NCBI RefSeq assembly: GCF_028288225.1
Contig: NZ_JAQBOC010000036.1
Span: forward strand, 1 to 44,678
Source: Mucilaginibacter sp.
Lineage (GTDB): Bacteria > Bacteroidota > Bacteroidia > Sphingobacteriales > Sphingobacteriaceae
Length of the DNA stretch: 44,678 bases
Reading direction: 5' to 3'
Shown here: piece after piece, positions 17,997 through 27,175 of the stretch
How positions within the stretch are numbered: the first letter of the stretch is position 1
Layout of the letters: each line of letters begins with the position of its first letter
Translations under genes and position numbers: made by a program
The notes under the pieces: generated by a model
The model's database searches: none
What the model saw: the letters and a program-made list of their open reading frames with translations, nothing else
What the model was told of the DNA's origin: nothing

Positions 17997-18575
17997 ATGA
18001 ATCCTAAAGTTGATTTTTATTTTAATAAAGCCAAAAAGTGGCAGAAAGAACTGGAGCAATTGAGAACGATAGCTCTCGACTGCGGGCTTACCGAAGAGTT
18101 GAAGTGGGGTTGTCCCTGTTACACGTTTCAGAAAAGTAACATGGTTTTAATACATGTGTTTAAAGAATACTGCGCGTTTTTGTTTTTCAAAGGAGTATTG
18201 TTAAATGATGCACATGGGATCCTGGTACAGCAAACGGAGAATGTGCAGTCGGCCCGGCAGGCCCGGTTTACCAATGTTGGGGAAATAGCCGACCTAAAAG
18301 CCACCTTGAAAGCCTATATTTATGAAGCCATTGAAGTGGAAAAAGCCGGTTTGGAAGTGGATTTTAAAAAGACGGAAGAATTCACCGTCGCCAAAGAATT
18401 TCAATATAAATTAGACCGGATCCCTGCCCTGAAAGCTGCCTTTGAAGCATTGACCCCGGGGCGGCAAAAAGGGTACCTGCTTTATTTTTCTCAAGCCAAA
18501 CAATCAAAAACCCGCGAGGCAAGGGTTGAAAAATATATACCCCAAATTTTGGATGGGAAAGGGTTGGATGATTAG
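17997..18575 (+). CDS. YdeI/OmpD-associated family protein with DUF1801-like domain
   Basis: The product has 192 residues. The N-terminal half (TEELKWGCPCYTFQKSNMVL, then FKEYCAFLFFKGVLLNDAHG) is the DUF1801 fold. The C-terminal part (FQYKLDRIPALKAAFEALTP, then GRQKGYLLYFSQAKQSKTRE with ARVEKYIPQILDGKGL) is the YdeI/OmpD-associated helix pair. Family members are linked to stress and peptide resistance in some bacteria, but the biochemical role is unproven. It starts 22 bases after the DUF4256 stop and probably closes the ArsR-led operon; the next gene is 184 bases away. Confidence 0.88.
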   Translation: MNPKVDFYFNKAKKWQKELEQLRTIALDCGLTEELKWGCPCYTFQKSNMVLIHVFKEYCAFLFFKGVLLNDAHGILVQQTENVQSARQARFTNVGEIADLKATLKAYIYEAIEVEKAGLEVDFKKTEEFTVAKEFQYKLDRIPALKAAFEALTPGRQKGYLLYFSQAKQSKTREARVEKYIPQILDGKGLDD

Positions 18576-18759
18576 TAAATTCGATAATCCTTGTTGAGGT
18601 ATCGTAGTATTTCATACCTACGAAAAAAAAATCGCTCCGGGCTTTGCGTCGTAATCAGAACTTTATACATTTAATATAATAAGCGTACAAACAGATTATG
18701 CGTCAAACCTAGTTTCACTGTTAACTTGAATAACCATTGACAACTAAAATTACCTCAAA

Positions 18760-19251
18760 ATGAAAAAGACAGCATTAATAATTTTAGGACTTGCAGCAAC
18801 ATTTTGTCTTGGTTTCTCCTTCAAAACAATCATTACAAAACAAATAGACAATAACAGTAAGATAAAAAAAGAAAGAATTATGAAATTAGGGGCATTTTCA
18901 GTTAGTCTTAATGTCAAAGACATTAACGTTTCAAAACAATTTTATGAAAACCTTGGCTTTAAAGTTTTTGCAGGGGGCATGGAAAAAAATTATCTCATAA
19001 TGAAAAATGAAAATTCGCTCATCGGGCTGTTTCAGGGAATGTTTAAAGGTAACATTTTAACTTTCAATCCGGGCTGGGACGAAAATGCTAAAAACATAGA
19101 GGAGTTTGATGACGTCAGAGAAATTCAACGACAACTGAAGAACAAAGGAATTAAATTAACGACTGAAGCTGATGACAAAACTTCCGGCCTGGCAGGTTTT
19201 ATGATAACTGACCCAGATGGGAATGTGGTGCTAATTGACCAACATCGCTAA
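18760..19251 (+). CDS. VOC-family (glyoxalase/bleomycin-resistance fold) protein with signal peptide
   Basis: The product has 163 residues. The first 30 form a Sec-type leader (MKKTALIILGLAATFCLGFS), followed by a linker and a single VOC domain (MKLGAFSVSLNVKDINVSKQ, FYENLGFKVF, and the closing GFMITDPDGNVVLIDQH). An internal ATG at 18880 would give a leaderless cytosolic form that begins exactly at the domain. The GSF...KTIITK leader is one I associate with Bacteroidota VOC proteins, so the exported reading is favoured. Metal ligands of glyoxalase I are not complete, and the substrate is unknown. The gene is preceded by a 184-base spacer with its own A/T-rich leader. Confidence 0.85.
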   Translation: MKKTALIILGLAATFCLGFSFKTIITKQIDNNSKIKKERIMKLGAFSVSLNVKDINVSKQFYENLGFKVFAGGMEKNYLIMKNENSLIGLFQGMFKGNILTFNPGWDENAKNIEEFDDVREIQRQLKNKGIKLTTEADDKTSGLAGFMITDPDGNVVLIDQHR

Positions 19252-19314
19252 ATAGCTATAAACATTGGTGACCATGACTAGTGTTGTGTCACCTATAAAT
19301 TGACATTTAGTCCT

Positions 19315-19392
19315 GAGTCAAAAAGTCTTTAGTTCTAAGTCAGAAAAAGGCAAAATTTGATTTAAGACTTACGACTAAAGACTCTTGACTTA
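19315..19392. repeat. Imperfect 27-bp inverted repeat of GTC/TAAG type
   Basis: 19315-19341 and the reverse complement of 19366-19392 share most positions, including an exact AGTCTTTAGT core. It lies between two convergent genes (VOC protein and DUF5703 protein). It may fold into a long hairpin and help end transcription from both sides. There is no T-run of terminator type right after the stem. Confidence 0.6.
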
Positions 19393-19434
19393 ACACTAAT
19401 AATTCCAACCGCAGGGTTAACGATTAAAACTTGT

Positions 19435-21633
19435 TTACTTTGATTGTTTTGACAAATCGACCACATCAGTCTTTCGTGACACAGGTGTAACTACCAAATC
19501 CGTGAGCTTGCCATTCACTATCCTACCCTGAACTGTGGTATTATAAGGCGCGTTCAGTTTAAACTCTGTATTGCCCCACTCTTTCGGCCAGGCCGGCAGC
19601 AGGATGATTTTTTTACCGTCTATCTGCATTAGCATTTCCTGCAAGCCGTTCTCGCCATTACCGCCATTGTCTTCATCCGGCGCATAATCATGTCCGGTTG
19701 CCCAAAATGCCGGGAACTTAAGGGTAGGTTCCTTACGGGCCAAATTGAAAGTTACATAAGTCCTGGCAACATCCGTCAAGCCAAGCATGGCAGCCTGTAT
19801 CGGGTCCTGTACCCAGCAACCCTTGTCTTTAAATCCGCGCGCATTAAAAGTATTGATCGCTAATTGCAGGTCGGGCTTGCCAAGTCCGTATAACCTGAAC
19901 GGATAAACCGCGTATAATTCCGGATTTTCCAGGTTTCGCCCCTTAACAGTTTGGGGACCGGTATACGGCAACAATACCTGTTTGCCATCTTTCTCACCTA
20001 CCGGCAGATCGGGAAGTTCACCGTAGAACCTTTTCCAGTTTTCCCGCGATTTTTCATCGGTTAAATCGGGCGGCAGGGTCATTAACCGGGCCACAACTGC
20101 ATGTAAGCCGGCAATATCGGGCGCTGGATTATGCACTTTCCAGAACATTTCAATGGAATTGTCGGGATCAAGCAATAATTTCCCCCCGGCATCCCGGCCA
20201 AAATGCTTGTCAAAAAATTCCACGCCTGCTGATGCTATTGGCAAAAGCGTTTCCCTGGCAAATTTTTTGTCGCCGGTATACTCATAGTAATCCAGCATCA
20301 TCATGCTTAACTCCAGTATCGGGGTAAAGTAGTGGCCGGTCCAGTTTTCCTCCACCTCCGGCCCCATGTAAGGCAAGCCACCCCAAAAAGGCGACGTTTC
20401 CTGAAAATAGCAGCCACCGTGATGGTAATACCTCTCTACCTGCGCTTTATTACCCGGTAACATATCAAGGTACATTTTAAACAGGGGCAGCATTTCGTCA
20501 AAATCACCTGCCATAAGGCGCGGCCAATACATTGGGCGGGTATTTTGCAACCAATATTGCCCACCCCATTCGCGGTAATCCGCATCTATCGCTATTGCCG
20601 GAGCTCTTTCGTTCGCCTTAAATTGCGGGTTGTCCACTACGAAAATGGAGCCGTTAAATTTAATAGGATAAGCTCCCCTGCCCGCGCAGGCAGTAATATA
20701 GCGTTGCAGGAGATATCCTTGTGTAGTTGTTTTAGCAACATCGTCACCATTTACAAAGATCCAGCTCCGGAGCCAGAATTTACTCCACCATTGCTGATGG
20801 GCCAGCCGTTGCTGTTCAAGCGGCAGGGCGTCTATTCCGGTAATTTCGCCATTCAACTTGGCGGACCATTGGTCGGAGGTCAGGTTCTTTGTAGTTAAAG
20901 GATAAACCGAGACTAACAGATCATTAACAGCTTTAGTTGTTTCCAGGGTAGTATCATCCCTGGTCACCAGCCCTTTTCCCTTAATAATTCCGCCAAAAAC
21001 AATGCCGTGCAGGTGTTGGTCGGCATAATCCGGATTTTGATGATACCAGGTAATTTTATTGGCTTGTTTCGGTAAAATGGTATCACCCCCGCCAACCCGC
21101 CAGTTATCCAGCGTAACTTTTACTGAAACCGGCTTTACACTTTTTGATTCGACCCTTATAACCGGGTGGTTTGCATCCACCCAAACCCTCAATTGAACAG
21201 CATCGGCACCGGTGCCTTCCTTAACCAGGATCTCGCTGTTATGCAGTTTTAGTATTTGCCGGAAAGGGCTTCCCTGCTGTGCCATCGGATTTGGGCTTAC
21301 GGACACCCGCACTTTTCCCAGTTTCATTAACACGCCGCCATCTTTTATCCAGCTGTTTTTTTCTGTAGCCGCGGCTGCCCCCCAGGCATCGGTTTTCCCT
21401 ATAAAAAAGCAAAGATCGCCGTTGGGTTCAACCCATACGTTGAGGCCGATATCGCCATTGCCGGTTGGCATGGATTGCATTGAAGTTGGCCCGGGCGTGT
21501 TCCAACTTACATTAAAAGCATTCAAAAAGGGAACAATATTAAATTCCTTCTTTTTTACTTGTGCGTTGGCCGTTACGTGTAGCAACACGCCTGTCAATAA
21601 GGCGAATAAGGCATTTAAAAATTTATTATTCAT
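19435..21633 (-). CDS. Secreted DUF5703 / glycoside-hydrolase-like protein
   Basis: The product has 732 residues. The signal peptide is MNNKFLNALFALLTGVLLHV...ANAQ. The N-terminal beta-rich domain starts VSWNTPGPTSMQSMPTGNGD and IGLNVWVEPNGDLCFFIGKT, the DUF5703 hallmark. The C-terminal part has (alpha/alpha)6-toroid features found in GH95/GH65-like enzymes: GGQYWLQNTRPMYWPRL, GCYFQETSPFWGG, DPDNSIEMFWKVHNP, and a closing sandwich with KIILLPAWPKEW. E in QETSPFWG or in SIEMFW could be catalytic, but this is not established. It probably trims plant or microbial polysaccharide in the periplasm. No SusC/D pair is adjacent, so it is an isolated carbohydrate gene. Confidence 0.82.
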   Translation of the reverse strand: MNNKFLNALFALLTGVLLHVTANAQVKKKEFNIVPFLNAFNVSWNTPGPTSMQSMPTGNGDIGLNVWVEPNGDLCFFIGKTDAWGAAAATEKNSWIKDGGVLMKLGKVRVSVSPNPMAQQGSPFRQILKLHNSEILVKEGTGADAVQLRVWVDANHPVIRVESKSVKPVSVKVTLDNWRVGGGDTILPKQANKITWYHQNPDYADQHLHGIVFGGIIKGKGLVTRDDTTLETTKAVNDLLVSVYPLTTKNLTSDQWSAKLNGEITGIDALPLEQQRLAHQQWWSKFWLRSWIFVNGDDVAKTTTQGYLLQRYITACAGRGAYPIKFNGSIFVVDNPQFKANERAPAIAIDADYREWGGQYWLQNTRPMYWPRLMAGDFDEMLPLFKMYLDMLPGNKAQVERYYHHGGCYFQETSPFWGGLPYMGPEVEENWTGHYFTPILELSMMMLDYYEYTGDKKFARETLLPIASAGVEFFDKHFGRDAGGKLLLDPDNSIEMFWKVHNPAPDIAGLHAVVARLMTLPPDLTDEKSRENWKRFYGELPDLPVGEKDGKQVLLPYTGPQTVKGRNLENPELYAVYPFRLYGLGKPDLQLAINTFNARGFKDKGCWVQDPIQAAMLGLTDVARTYVTFNLARKEPTLKFPAFWATGHDYAPDEDNGGNGENGLQEMLMQIDGKKIILLPAWPKEWGNTEFKLNAPYNTTVQGRIVNGKLTDLVVTPVSRKTDVVDLSKQSK

Positions 21634-21895
21634 TTGGTTACAATTATTTCCTTTTAACAGGCGGGTATTTATAGGTTTAATTATTTGAAGCGATATTAAC
21701 GATAGCTCATTAATAAACTATTAATTATGGCTTAATTCATCCAAATAGCTGCAAGTTAATAGGGTTTAGATAAGATATAGCAGGGAGCGGCTTATCCGGT
21801 CAGCTTTAATAAGTAAGATGTCAGCATTCGAAGCATCATTTTGGTGATTACAAACATTTATACATTTGTACAAAATCATTATAAAAACCAAAAGT

Positions 21896-22094
21896 GGTTG
21901 TATCAAAAGTAAAATCACAAAGGACCGAACAAAATTAAATTTGGGGAAATAAAAAACTCCGTGCCTCTCTGTGTCTCCTTTATGTACTTTGTGGTTAATG
22001 ATTTTTGCCGCAGAGATCACAAAGAAGGCGCGGAGATCACAGAGACCAAATATTATTTTGAGTATTTTTTAGATTTAAGTCTTTTGATACAACC
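21896..22094. repeat. Inverted-repeat element (MITE-like), 199 bp, in a 666-base spacer
   Basis: GGTTGTATCAAAAG (21896-21909) and CTTTTGATACAACC (22081-22094) are perfect 14-bp inverted ends. Inside, 21966-21993 and 22018-22045 form a second, imperfect 28-bp inverted pair (TCTCTGTG... against ...CACAGAGA). The whole could fold into a nested hairpin. The rest of the spacer (21634-22299) shows only short frames without family features, such as one at 22053-22277 on the minus strand. Confidence 0.65.
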
Positions 22095-22299
22095 TCTTCT
22101 GATGGTCCCTTCGATGGCAGGACAATTTCCGAAGCATTTTTTTGCGGGACTTAAAGAAATTAACGAGTTGATTATTAGCATTTTACTTCCATGCTGAACT
22201 TTTAACTTATTCGTAAGTTGACATGGTCGTCCTGGACGGTCGACTATTGGCAACCCGGCGTTAACCAACTTAATCACAAAATGAACCCATTTGATTTAC

Positions 22300-24456
22300 T
22301 TAAATGGTATTCATATTGAAAGGCAGTTTCCTGATCCGCTTCCCTGTCAAATCATAAATGGCATCCGTTAGTGCCGGCGCGAATGGTGGCAGGCCCGGTT
22401 CTCCCACGCCACCTGCATCAGATGTATTTTCCATAATATGTACTTCAACAAGGGGCGCATCACTCATGCGCGGCATCAGGTAGTCGTAAAAATTATTTTG
22501 TTCCACCAAGCCGTTTTTAAAAGTGATTTCGTGTATGGTGGCTGCGCCCAGGGCCATAACGACCGAACCTTCCACTTGCGCTTTGATAATATCGGGATTA
22601 ACATACCAGCCGCAGTCCATCACTGCCCAAACCTTGTCGATCTTAACTTTTCCGTCTGGACGCCTGGAAACCTTCACCACTTGTCCCACAGTAGTTTCAA
22701 AACACTCAGTGATCGCAACGCCATATCCTTCGTTCTTTTTCCTGGATTTCCAGCCTGACACCTCTTCCATTTTATCGATCAGGTGCTGGCAGCGCTCGTC
22801 TTTCAAATATTTTCTCCGAAAGTCAAGCTGATCCTGTCCGGCTAAAACAGCCATTTCGTTCATAAAGCTCTCATACGCAAAACCATTGGTGGAAGCATAA
22901 ACTGAGCGCCACCACATATTGGGTAAAGGCATTTCGTAAGGAACATCGGCAAAACTGATATTTTTGATGCTGTCGTAATAGGGCTTTAGAAAACCTTCCG
23001 AAGTGCTGCCATTTGCCTTATCCCGCGCTGGTCCGTTCCAGTGATCTATATTTTGCCCGGCCATTTTAAATTTCAAAGCACTGATCTCGCCATTTTCAAG
23101 CGATCCCTGCCCCCTGTAGGAGATGCCGGCACGATAGGGCCCTTGCCTGATATCATCTTCCCGCGTCCAAACGACCTGAACTGGTGCGCCAATTTCTTTT
23201 GATATCGCAACAGCTTCGTAAGGATAATCCAGGAACGCTTTTCGTCCGAATCCCCCGCCTAAAAAGGTCATATTGACGATCACTTTTTCTTTGGGCATCT
23301 TGAATTTAGTACTAATATCACCAAGCACCCAATCGGGGGCCTGTATCGGTCCCCAAATCTCAATTTTGTCGGGTTGGTAATGCGCCACGCAATTCAATGG
23401 TTCCATAGCCGCATGCGACTGATATGGGGTTTGATAGACCACGTCGATCTTTTTGGCAGCCTGCGCTAAGATATTATCCGGATCACCTTGCTTTTTGAAC
23501 GAAAGCCCTTCTTCCTTTTTAAGCAATTCCTCGTGGGCTTTATAAATATCGGCGGTATTCACATGGTCAAAACCGCTGTCATCCCATTCAACACGTAAGG
23601 CTTTTCTGCCCTGCATGGCTGCCCAGGTTGAATCGGCAATAACCACTACGCCATCGCGGGTAGTATTAAAAACCATCATTTGGATCTTAAATACCTGCTT
23701 AACACCAGGAACCTTCCGTGCCGCGGAATCATCAAAGCTTTTTACTTTTCCTCGCAGTCTCGGATTACGTTCAACCGCCGCATATAACATTCCGGGCAGT
23801 TTTTTATCCAAACCGAAGATGGCCCCGCCATTGGTTTTCATAGGCGTATCGAGCCTTTGAAGCGGTTTGCGGATCAGCTTATACTCTGAAATATTTTTGA
23901 GCTTAACCTCTTTCGGCGGTGAAAGCTTTGATGCGTCCGTCACCAATTCACCGTAATTAAATTTTTTGCCGGAAGGCTTATGGATAACGTGCCCTGACTC
24001 GGCGTAGCACTCGCTTGCCGGAACATTCCATTTGTTTGCTGCCGCTGTGATGAGCATTTCACGCGCGGTTGCACTTAATTTCAGCAGTTTTTTATAAGAT
24101 CCCCTAATGGTGGAACTACCGCCGGTGATCTGGCTCCCGTATTTAACCGGATCACCTATGGCAAATATTACATTGATATCTTTAAGGTTAACTTCCAGCT
24201 CTTCGGCAATGATCTGGGGCACCGACTGATAAGAGCCCTGTCCCATTTCTGCACGATGATCGGTCAAGGTAACTTTTCCATCCGTGTCAATACGCATCCA
24301 GGCATTAAATTCAAAACCTGGTTGTTCTGCCATTGCTGCTGAGCCCAGTTGCTCTTTTTTTGCGTTTGCAGGAAAATAAAAGCCTAAGCAAAGCGCGGTT
24401 CCGGCAACACTGGATACCCGGAGAAAATTCCTTCTTGATATTGCGTTAGTTTCCAT
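22300..24456 (-). CDS. Molybdopterin-binding subunit of a xanthine-oxidase-family hydroxylase (IorB-like), Tat-exported
   Basis: The product has 718 residues. The start carries a twin-arginine signal (SRRNFLRVSSVAGTALCLGF). The family landmarks appear in order: HRAEMGQGSYQSVPQIIAEE, GGSSTIRGSY, LDTPMKTNGGAIFGLDKKLP, PYQSHAAMEPLNCVAHY, TFLGGGFGRKAFLDYP and the active-site glutamate stretch GGVGEPGLPPFAPALTDAIY. The enzyme type uses molybdenum cytosine-dinucleotide cofactor and hydroxylates aldehydes or N-heterocycles, passing electrons to the 2Fe-2S subunit. The 718-residue length and Tat signal resemble the isoquinoline 1-oxidoreductase beta subunit. It is the last gene of the three-gene operon 25559-22300; the substrate is not predictable. 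Confidence 0.92.
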   Translation of the reverse strand: METNAISRRNFLRVSSVAGTALCLGFYFPANAKKEQLGSAAMAEQPGFEFNAWMRIDTDGKVTLTDHRAEMGQGSYQSVPQIIAEELEVNLKDINVIFAIGDPVKYGSQITGGSSTIRGSYKKLLKLSATAREMLITAAANKWNVPASECYAESGHVIHKPSGKKFNYGELVTDASKLSPPKEVKLKNISEYKLIRKPLQRLDTPMKTNGGAIFGLDKKLPGMLYAAVERNPRLRGKVKSFDDSAARKVPGVKQVFKIQMMVFNTTRDGVVVIADSTWAAMQGRKALRVEWDDSGFDHVNTADIYKAHEELLKKEEGLSFKKQGDPDNILAQAAKKIDVVYQTPYQSHAAMEPLNCVAHYQPDKIEIWGPIQAPDWVLGDISTKFKMPKEKVIVNMTFLGGGFGRKAFLDYPYEAVAISKEIGAPVQVVWTREDDIRQGPYRAGISYRGQGSLENGEISALKFKMAGQNIDHWNGPARDKANGSTSEGFLKPYYDSIKNISFADVPYEMPLPNMWWRSVYASTNGFAYESFMNEMAVLAGQDQLDFRRKYLKDERCQHLIDKMEEVSGWKSRKKNEGYGVAITECFETTVGQVVKVSRRPDGKVKIDKVWAVMDCGWYVNPDIIKAQVEGSVVMALGAATIHEITFKNGLVEQNNFYDYLMPRMSDAPLVEVHIMENTSDAGGVGEPGLPPFAPALTDAIYDLTGKRIRKLPFNMNTI

Positions 24457-24483
24457 AATGACTAATCTAATCTTTTAAATTCT

Positions 24484-25092
24484 TTATTTTGCCTTAGCTG
24501 AAGGGGCATAAGCACCTTTAGCTATCCATAAACGTACTTGTGCGGCAAAAGCCTGCCTGGTCATTGGTGGTAAAGTACGGCCATCGCCGGGGTGCCAGGC
24601 CCAGCCAACTAGGTCATCATTGGCCATGTGGTCAATCAGCTGTGCCTTCGTCCGTCCGCCGTTCTGTTTAGGATCCAGCAATTGCAATGCTAATTGGCGC
24701 GGTGTACGGCCCTGGAATACCATGCGCATATCGGCAGGCGGCAATCCCCATTTAGGATTTCCAGGCGGCATATGTAAGCCCGCCACATTCTCTGCCTGGT
24801 GACAATTGCTGCAGCGCACGGAATAAAGGCCCTTACCGTCAATACCCCGCTTAACATTCATCGTGTGAATATGGCTATCGTCTCCTTGCAATGGTGCATC
24901 ACCGGACGGGTGGCAGTTCATACAGCGGGAACTCTTCAAAACCCTGTAAACGGCCATAAACGCTTTGGCTGAGCCAACGCTATCCTTAGGCAAGGTTGCA
25001 TATTTATTCGTCTTTACCGGTGCCGGCCGGAATGACAATGTGATAATGCCTGCTATTAATGCTATGGCACTTATGACGATCAGTTTTCTCAT
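24484..25092 (-). CDS. Dihaem c-type cytochrome of the Mo-hydroxylase operon
   Basis: The product has 202 residues. An N-terminal helix (residues 3-20, [18 protein letters not shown]) exports or anchors the protein. Two haem sites are visible: CMNCH (C57, C60, H61) and CSNCH (C94, C97, H98). The methionine-containing stretch [15 protein letters not shown] lies just after the second motif, and a conserved [20 protein letters not shown] follows. Between the Fe-S and Mo subunit genes it is well placed to take electrons from the hydroxylase to the respiratory chain. Its start overlaps the 2Fe-2S gene stop by four bases, so translation is coupled; the Mo gene follows after 27 bases. Confidence 0.88.
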   Translation of the reverse strand: MRKLIVISAIALIAGIITLSFRPAPVKTNKYATLPKDSVGSAKAFMAVYRVLKSSRCMNCHPSGDAPLQGDDSHIHTMNVKRGIDGKGLYSVRCSNCHQAENVAGLHMPPGNPKWGLPPADMRMVFQGRTPRQLALQLLDPKQNGGRTKAQLIDHMANDDLVGWAWHPGDGRTLPPMTRQAFAAQVRLWIAKGAYAPSAKAK

Positions 25093-25559
25093 ATTTTGGC
25101 TCCTCCCGTCTGCATTGTTGCTGCTTTGTGGATCGCAGCACGGATGCGCTGATACGTACCACAGCGACAGATATTGCCTGACATCGCATCGTCAATATCC
25201 TGATCGGTTGGGCTCGGATTCTCGCGTAACAACACTGCAGCAGACATGAGTTGTCCGGATTGGCAATAGCCACATTGCGGAACATTCATTTCGTTCCAGG
25301 CTAGTTGTAAGGGATGATTATTATTAGTGGATAACCCCTCGATGGTCACAATCTTTTGGCCGGCCGCCCGGCTTATTTGAGTGACGCAGGAACGCACAGC
25401 TTCGCCGTTCAAGTGAACAGTACACGCTCCGCATTGCGCGGCTCCGCATCCATATTTAGTGCCGGTTAAGCCCAAAATGTCCCGGAGAACCCACAGCAGC
25501 GGCATGTTCGGGTCAGCATCTACCTCGTGGTGTTGCCCGTTGACAGTAATGTTGATCAT
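25089..25559 (-). CDS. 2Fe-2S subunit of a xanthine-oxidase-family hydroxylase (IorA-like)
   Basis: The product has 156 residues and no export signal; it is probably carried out folded with the Tat-tagged Mo subunit. The N-terminal plant-type ferredoxin fold has C38, C43, C46 and C58 ([16 protein letters not shown]). The C-terminal helical cluster domain has C96, C99, C131 and C133 ([17 protein letters not shown] and [13 protein letters not shown]). All eight cluster cysteines are present. The short [19 protein letters not shown] is typical of the IorA/CoxS type. First gene of the operon. Confidence 0.93.
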   Translation of the reverse strand: MINITVNGQHHEVDADPNMPLLWVLRDILGLTGTKYGCGAAQCGACTVHLNGEAVRSCVTQISRAAGQKIVTIEGLSTNNNHPLQLAWNEMNVPQCGYCQSGQLMSAAVLLRENPSPTDQDIDDAMSGNICRCGTYQRIRAAIHKAATMQTGGAKI

Positions 25560-26079
25560 AAGCGAATATTTAGTTAAGTAAATTTAACTCAAAAATCAAT
25601 ATAAAGGTCGGTTGAATTTTGCTTTTTTGATAACGATATTCAAATAAAAAGTTAAGCTTTTCAAGCAGGTTGTTTTCTGGCGATATTATTCGCGGCTGGA
25701 GGGCTTTCTTTATAAATAATATTTTTTGTGCAACCAAAAGGAAATGGCTAGAAAAGTTAATAAAAATCTTTCCCCGCCGGTTCTTTACCAGGGATATTGG
25801 GGAAAAATCCCGACAAAACCTTCTTAGCCATTGCCGTATCCATTTTTTGTGACCAGGTAAACTGATTTAAAAAAAGACTAAGAAAAAGAAAGGCTGATAA
25901 TTTCTTCATAAAAATTAAAATTGGTTAATAGCTGTTCATTAGCAGGGAGATACCTATGTGTCATTCAATAATATGCATTTGTTTGCAGAGGATAGAAGAT
26001 AATTGATTAAAATTCGCGACTATAAAATATATCTGACCTGTTATCTCCACGCGGCGTTCCTTACCGTAGCGGGTATTGA
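25560..26079. other. Spacer between Mo-hydroxylase operon and hydrolase gene
   Basis: It holds a short minus-strand frame with a signal peptide (25757-25909, described separately) and A/T-rich sequence with no terminator that I can define. I see no tRNA or repeat. Confidence 0.4.
25757..25909 (-). CDS. Short secreted peptide or truncated secreted-protein start (50 aa)
   Basis: ATG at 25909 opens a 50-codon frame ending TAA at 25757-25759. The first 20 residues (MKKLSAFLFLSLFLNQFTWS) are a very good Sec signal peptide; the rest (QKMDTAMAKKVLSGFFPNIP, then GKEPAGKDFY) is hydrophilic. It may be the surviving N-terminus of a larger exported protein cut by a frameshift or deletion, or a genuine small secreted peptide. 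No family is recognised. Confidence 0.4.
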   Translation of the reverse strand: MKKLSAFLFLSLFLNQFTWSQKMDTAMAKKVLSGFFPNIPGKEPAGKDFY

Positions 26080-27078
26080 TCATCGTGTTTTAGTGTTATT
26101 GCCAATCAATGAACTTACTTGATCTAAAACCATCCTGGACTCAGGCAAAAAAGACGCAAGGGCCCAATCATGAAACATTTCCTGGTAATAAAAATAATTT
26201 ACTGGTATTCCTTTCCTGTTCATCATACTTTTAAATTTGCGGCAATCTGCTAACAAAATTTCCTGTCCTCCAGTAAAAACACTAACCTTCGCCAGGCCAT
26301 TCAAATTTCCATAAATGGGGCTTACCAGATAATTCGTCGTGCTCAACTTCCCGGCCCAGGCCTTACCAATCATTTTCAGGAAGGTTACCGCCACCATGAC
26401 GTCTTTTTTCTCGAGTGATTTAATGCCGGGATTAGTCATCGTTGCATCGAGCCAGGGGGAAAGCAATATCAACTGCGACGGTTGAGGCACACCTTCTTTT
26501 TTCATCTGCTCGGCAAGAGCAAGGGCAAACCCGCCACCAGCACTATCACCCATAATCACAACGCTATCAGGCGGAACCTTTGAAAGTAAGTTTTTATACA
26601 CCTGATCTATCTGCACAAAGCCCTCTTCAGCGGTATGTGCCGGCGTAAGCGGATAGTCGGGAAAGATAACTGTTGCATTTGTTCTTCTCAGCAGTTCACC
26701 AATCAAATCCCAATGATAGCTGCCAATACCATACATGTACCCGCCGCCGTGAAGGTACAGGATGTATTTGCCGGATGTTTTATTTTTTGGCGAGACCGTG
26801 TACACATTGCGCCCTGTTACAACAGCCGAATCCACATTAAATTCTTCTGTATATTTTGGGGGCAAGGGCGCAGCGGCCTGGTTAAAATTTTTTGTTTCGA
26901 AGTCCTTTATTTGACTGGTTTTAAAATCCATTTTCTGTAACTCAGCTTTCAGTCCCTTAGCTTCAGCGCTCATCGGTTTGCTCCAGGTAAAGGTTATACC
27001 CGTATCCGCTGCCGGTTGTGCAATTGCACTTTTCACTAAAAGTAAAACAACAAATAAACTCAGTAATTTTTTCATCAT
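26080..27078 (-). CDS. Exported alpha/beta hydrolase (HSL/acetyl-esterase type)
   Basis: The product has 332 residues from the Met at 27078; an upstream ATG at 27096 adds a charged hexapeptide before the signal peptide (MMKKLLSLFVVLLLVKSAIA) and is less likely. The oxyanion-hole motif HGGGYMYG and nucleophile elbow GDSAGGG identify the hormone-sensitive-lipase group. The later acid and histidine are likely in the ILLADCRKF and FHDWA stretches. It hydrolyses short-chain esters in the periplasm. The gene stands alone, between the molybdenum operon and the IS relic; the divergent spacer is 97 bases. Confidence 0.9.
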   Translation of the reverse strand: MMKKLLSLFVVLLLVKSAIAQPAADTGITFTWSKPMSAEAKGLKAELQKMDFKTSQIKDFETKNFNQAAAPLPPKYTEEFNVDSAVVTGRNVYTVSPKNKTSGKYILYLHGGGYMYGIGSYHWDLIGELLRRTNATVIFPDYPLTPAHTAEEGFVQIDQVYKNLLSKVPPDSVVIMGDSAGGGFALALAEQMKKEGVPQPSQLILLSPWLDATMTNPGIKSLEKKDVMVAVTFLKMIGKAWAGKLSTTNYLVSPIYGNLNGLAKVSVFTGGQEILLADCRKFKSMMNRKGIPVNYFYYQEMFHDWALASFLPESRMVLDQVSSLIGNNTKTR

Positions 27079-27175
27079 TGATTTCGTTTTAACCAAGGTT
27101 TTACCGTCGGCGTTTAAATTATATTATTTATAACGTGTTTAGCGATTAGATTTTGAGGGGGTAAATTTCAAAAAC

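Noticed and set aside
22053..22277. 74-codon minus-strand frame overlapping the nested repeat
   Set aside because: Part of it is encoded by the inverted-repeat element; no family pattern.
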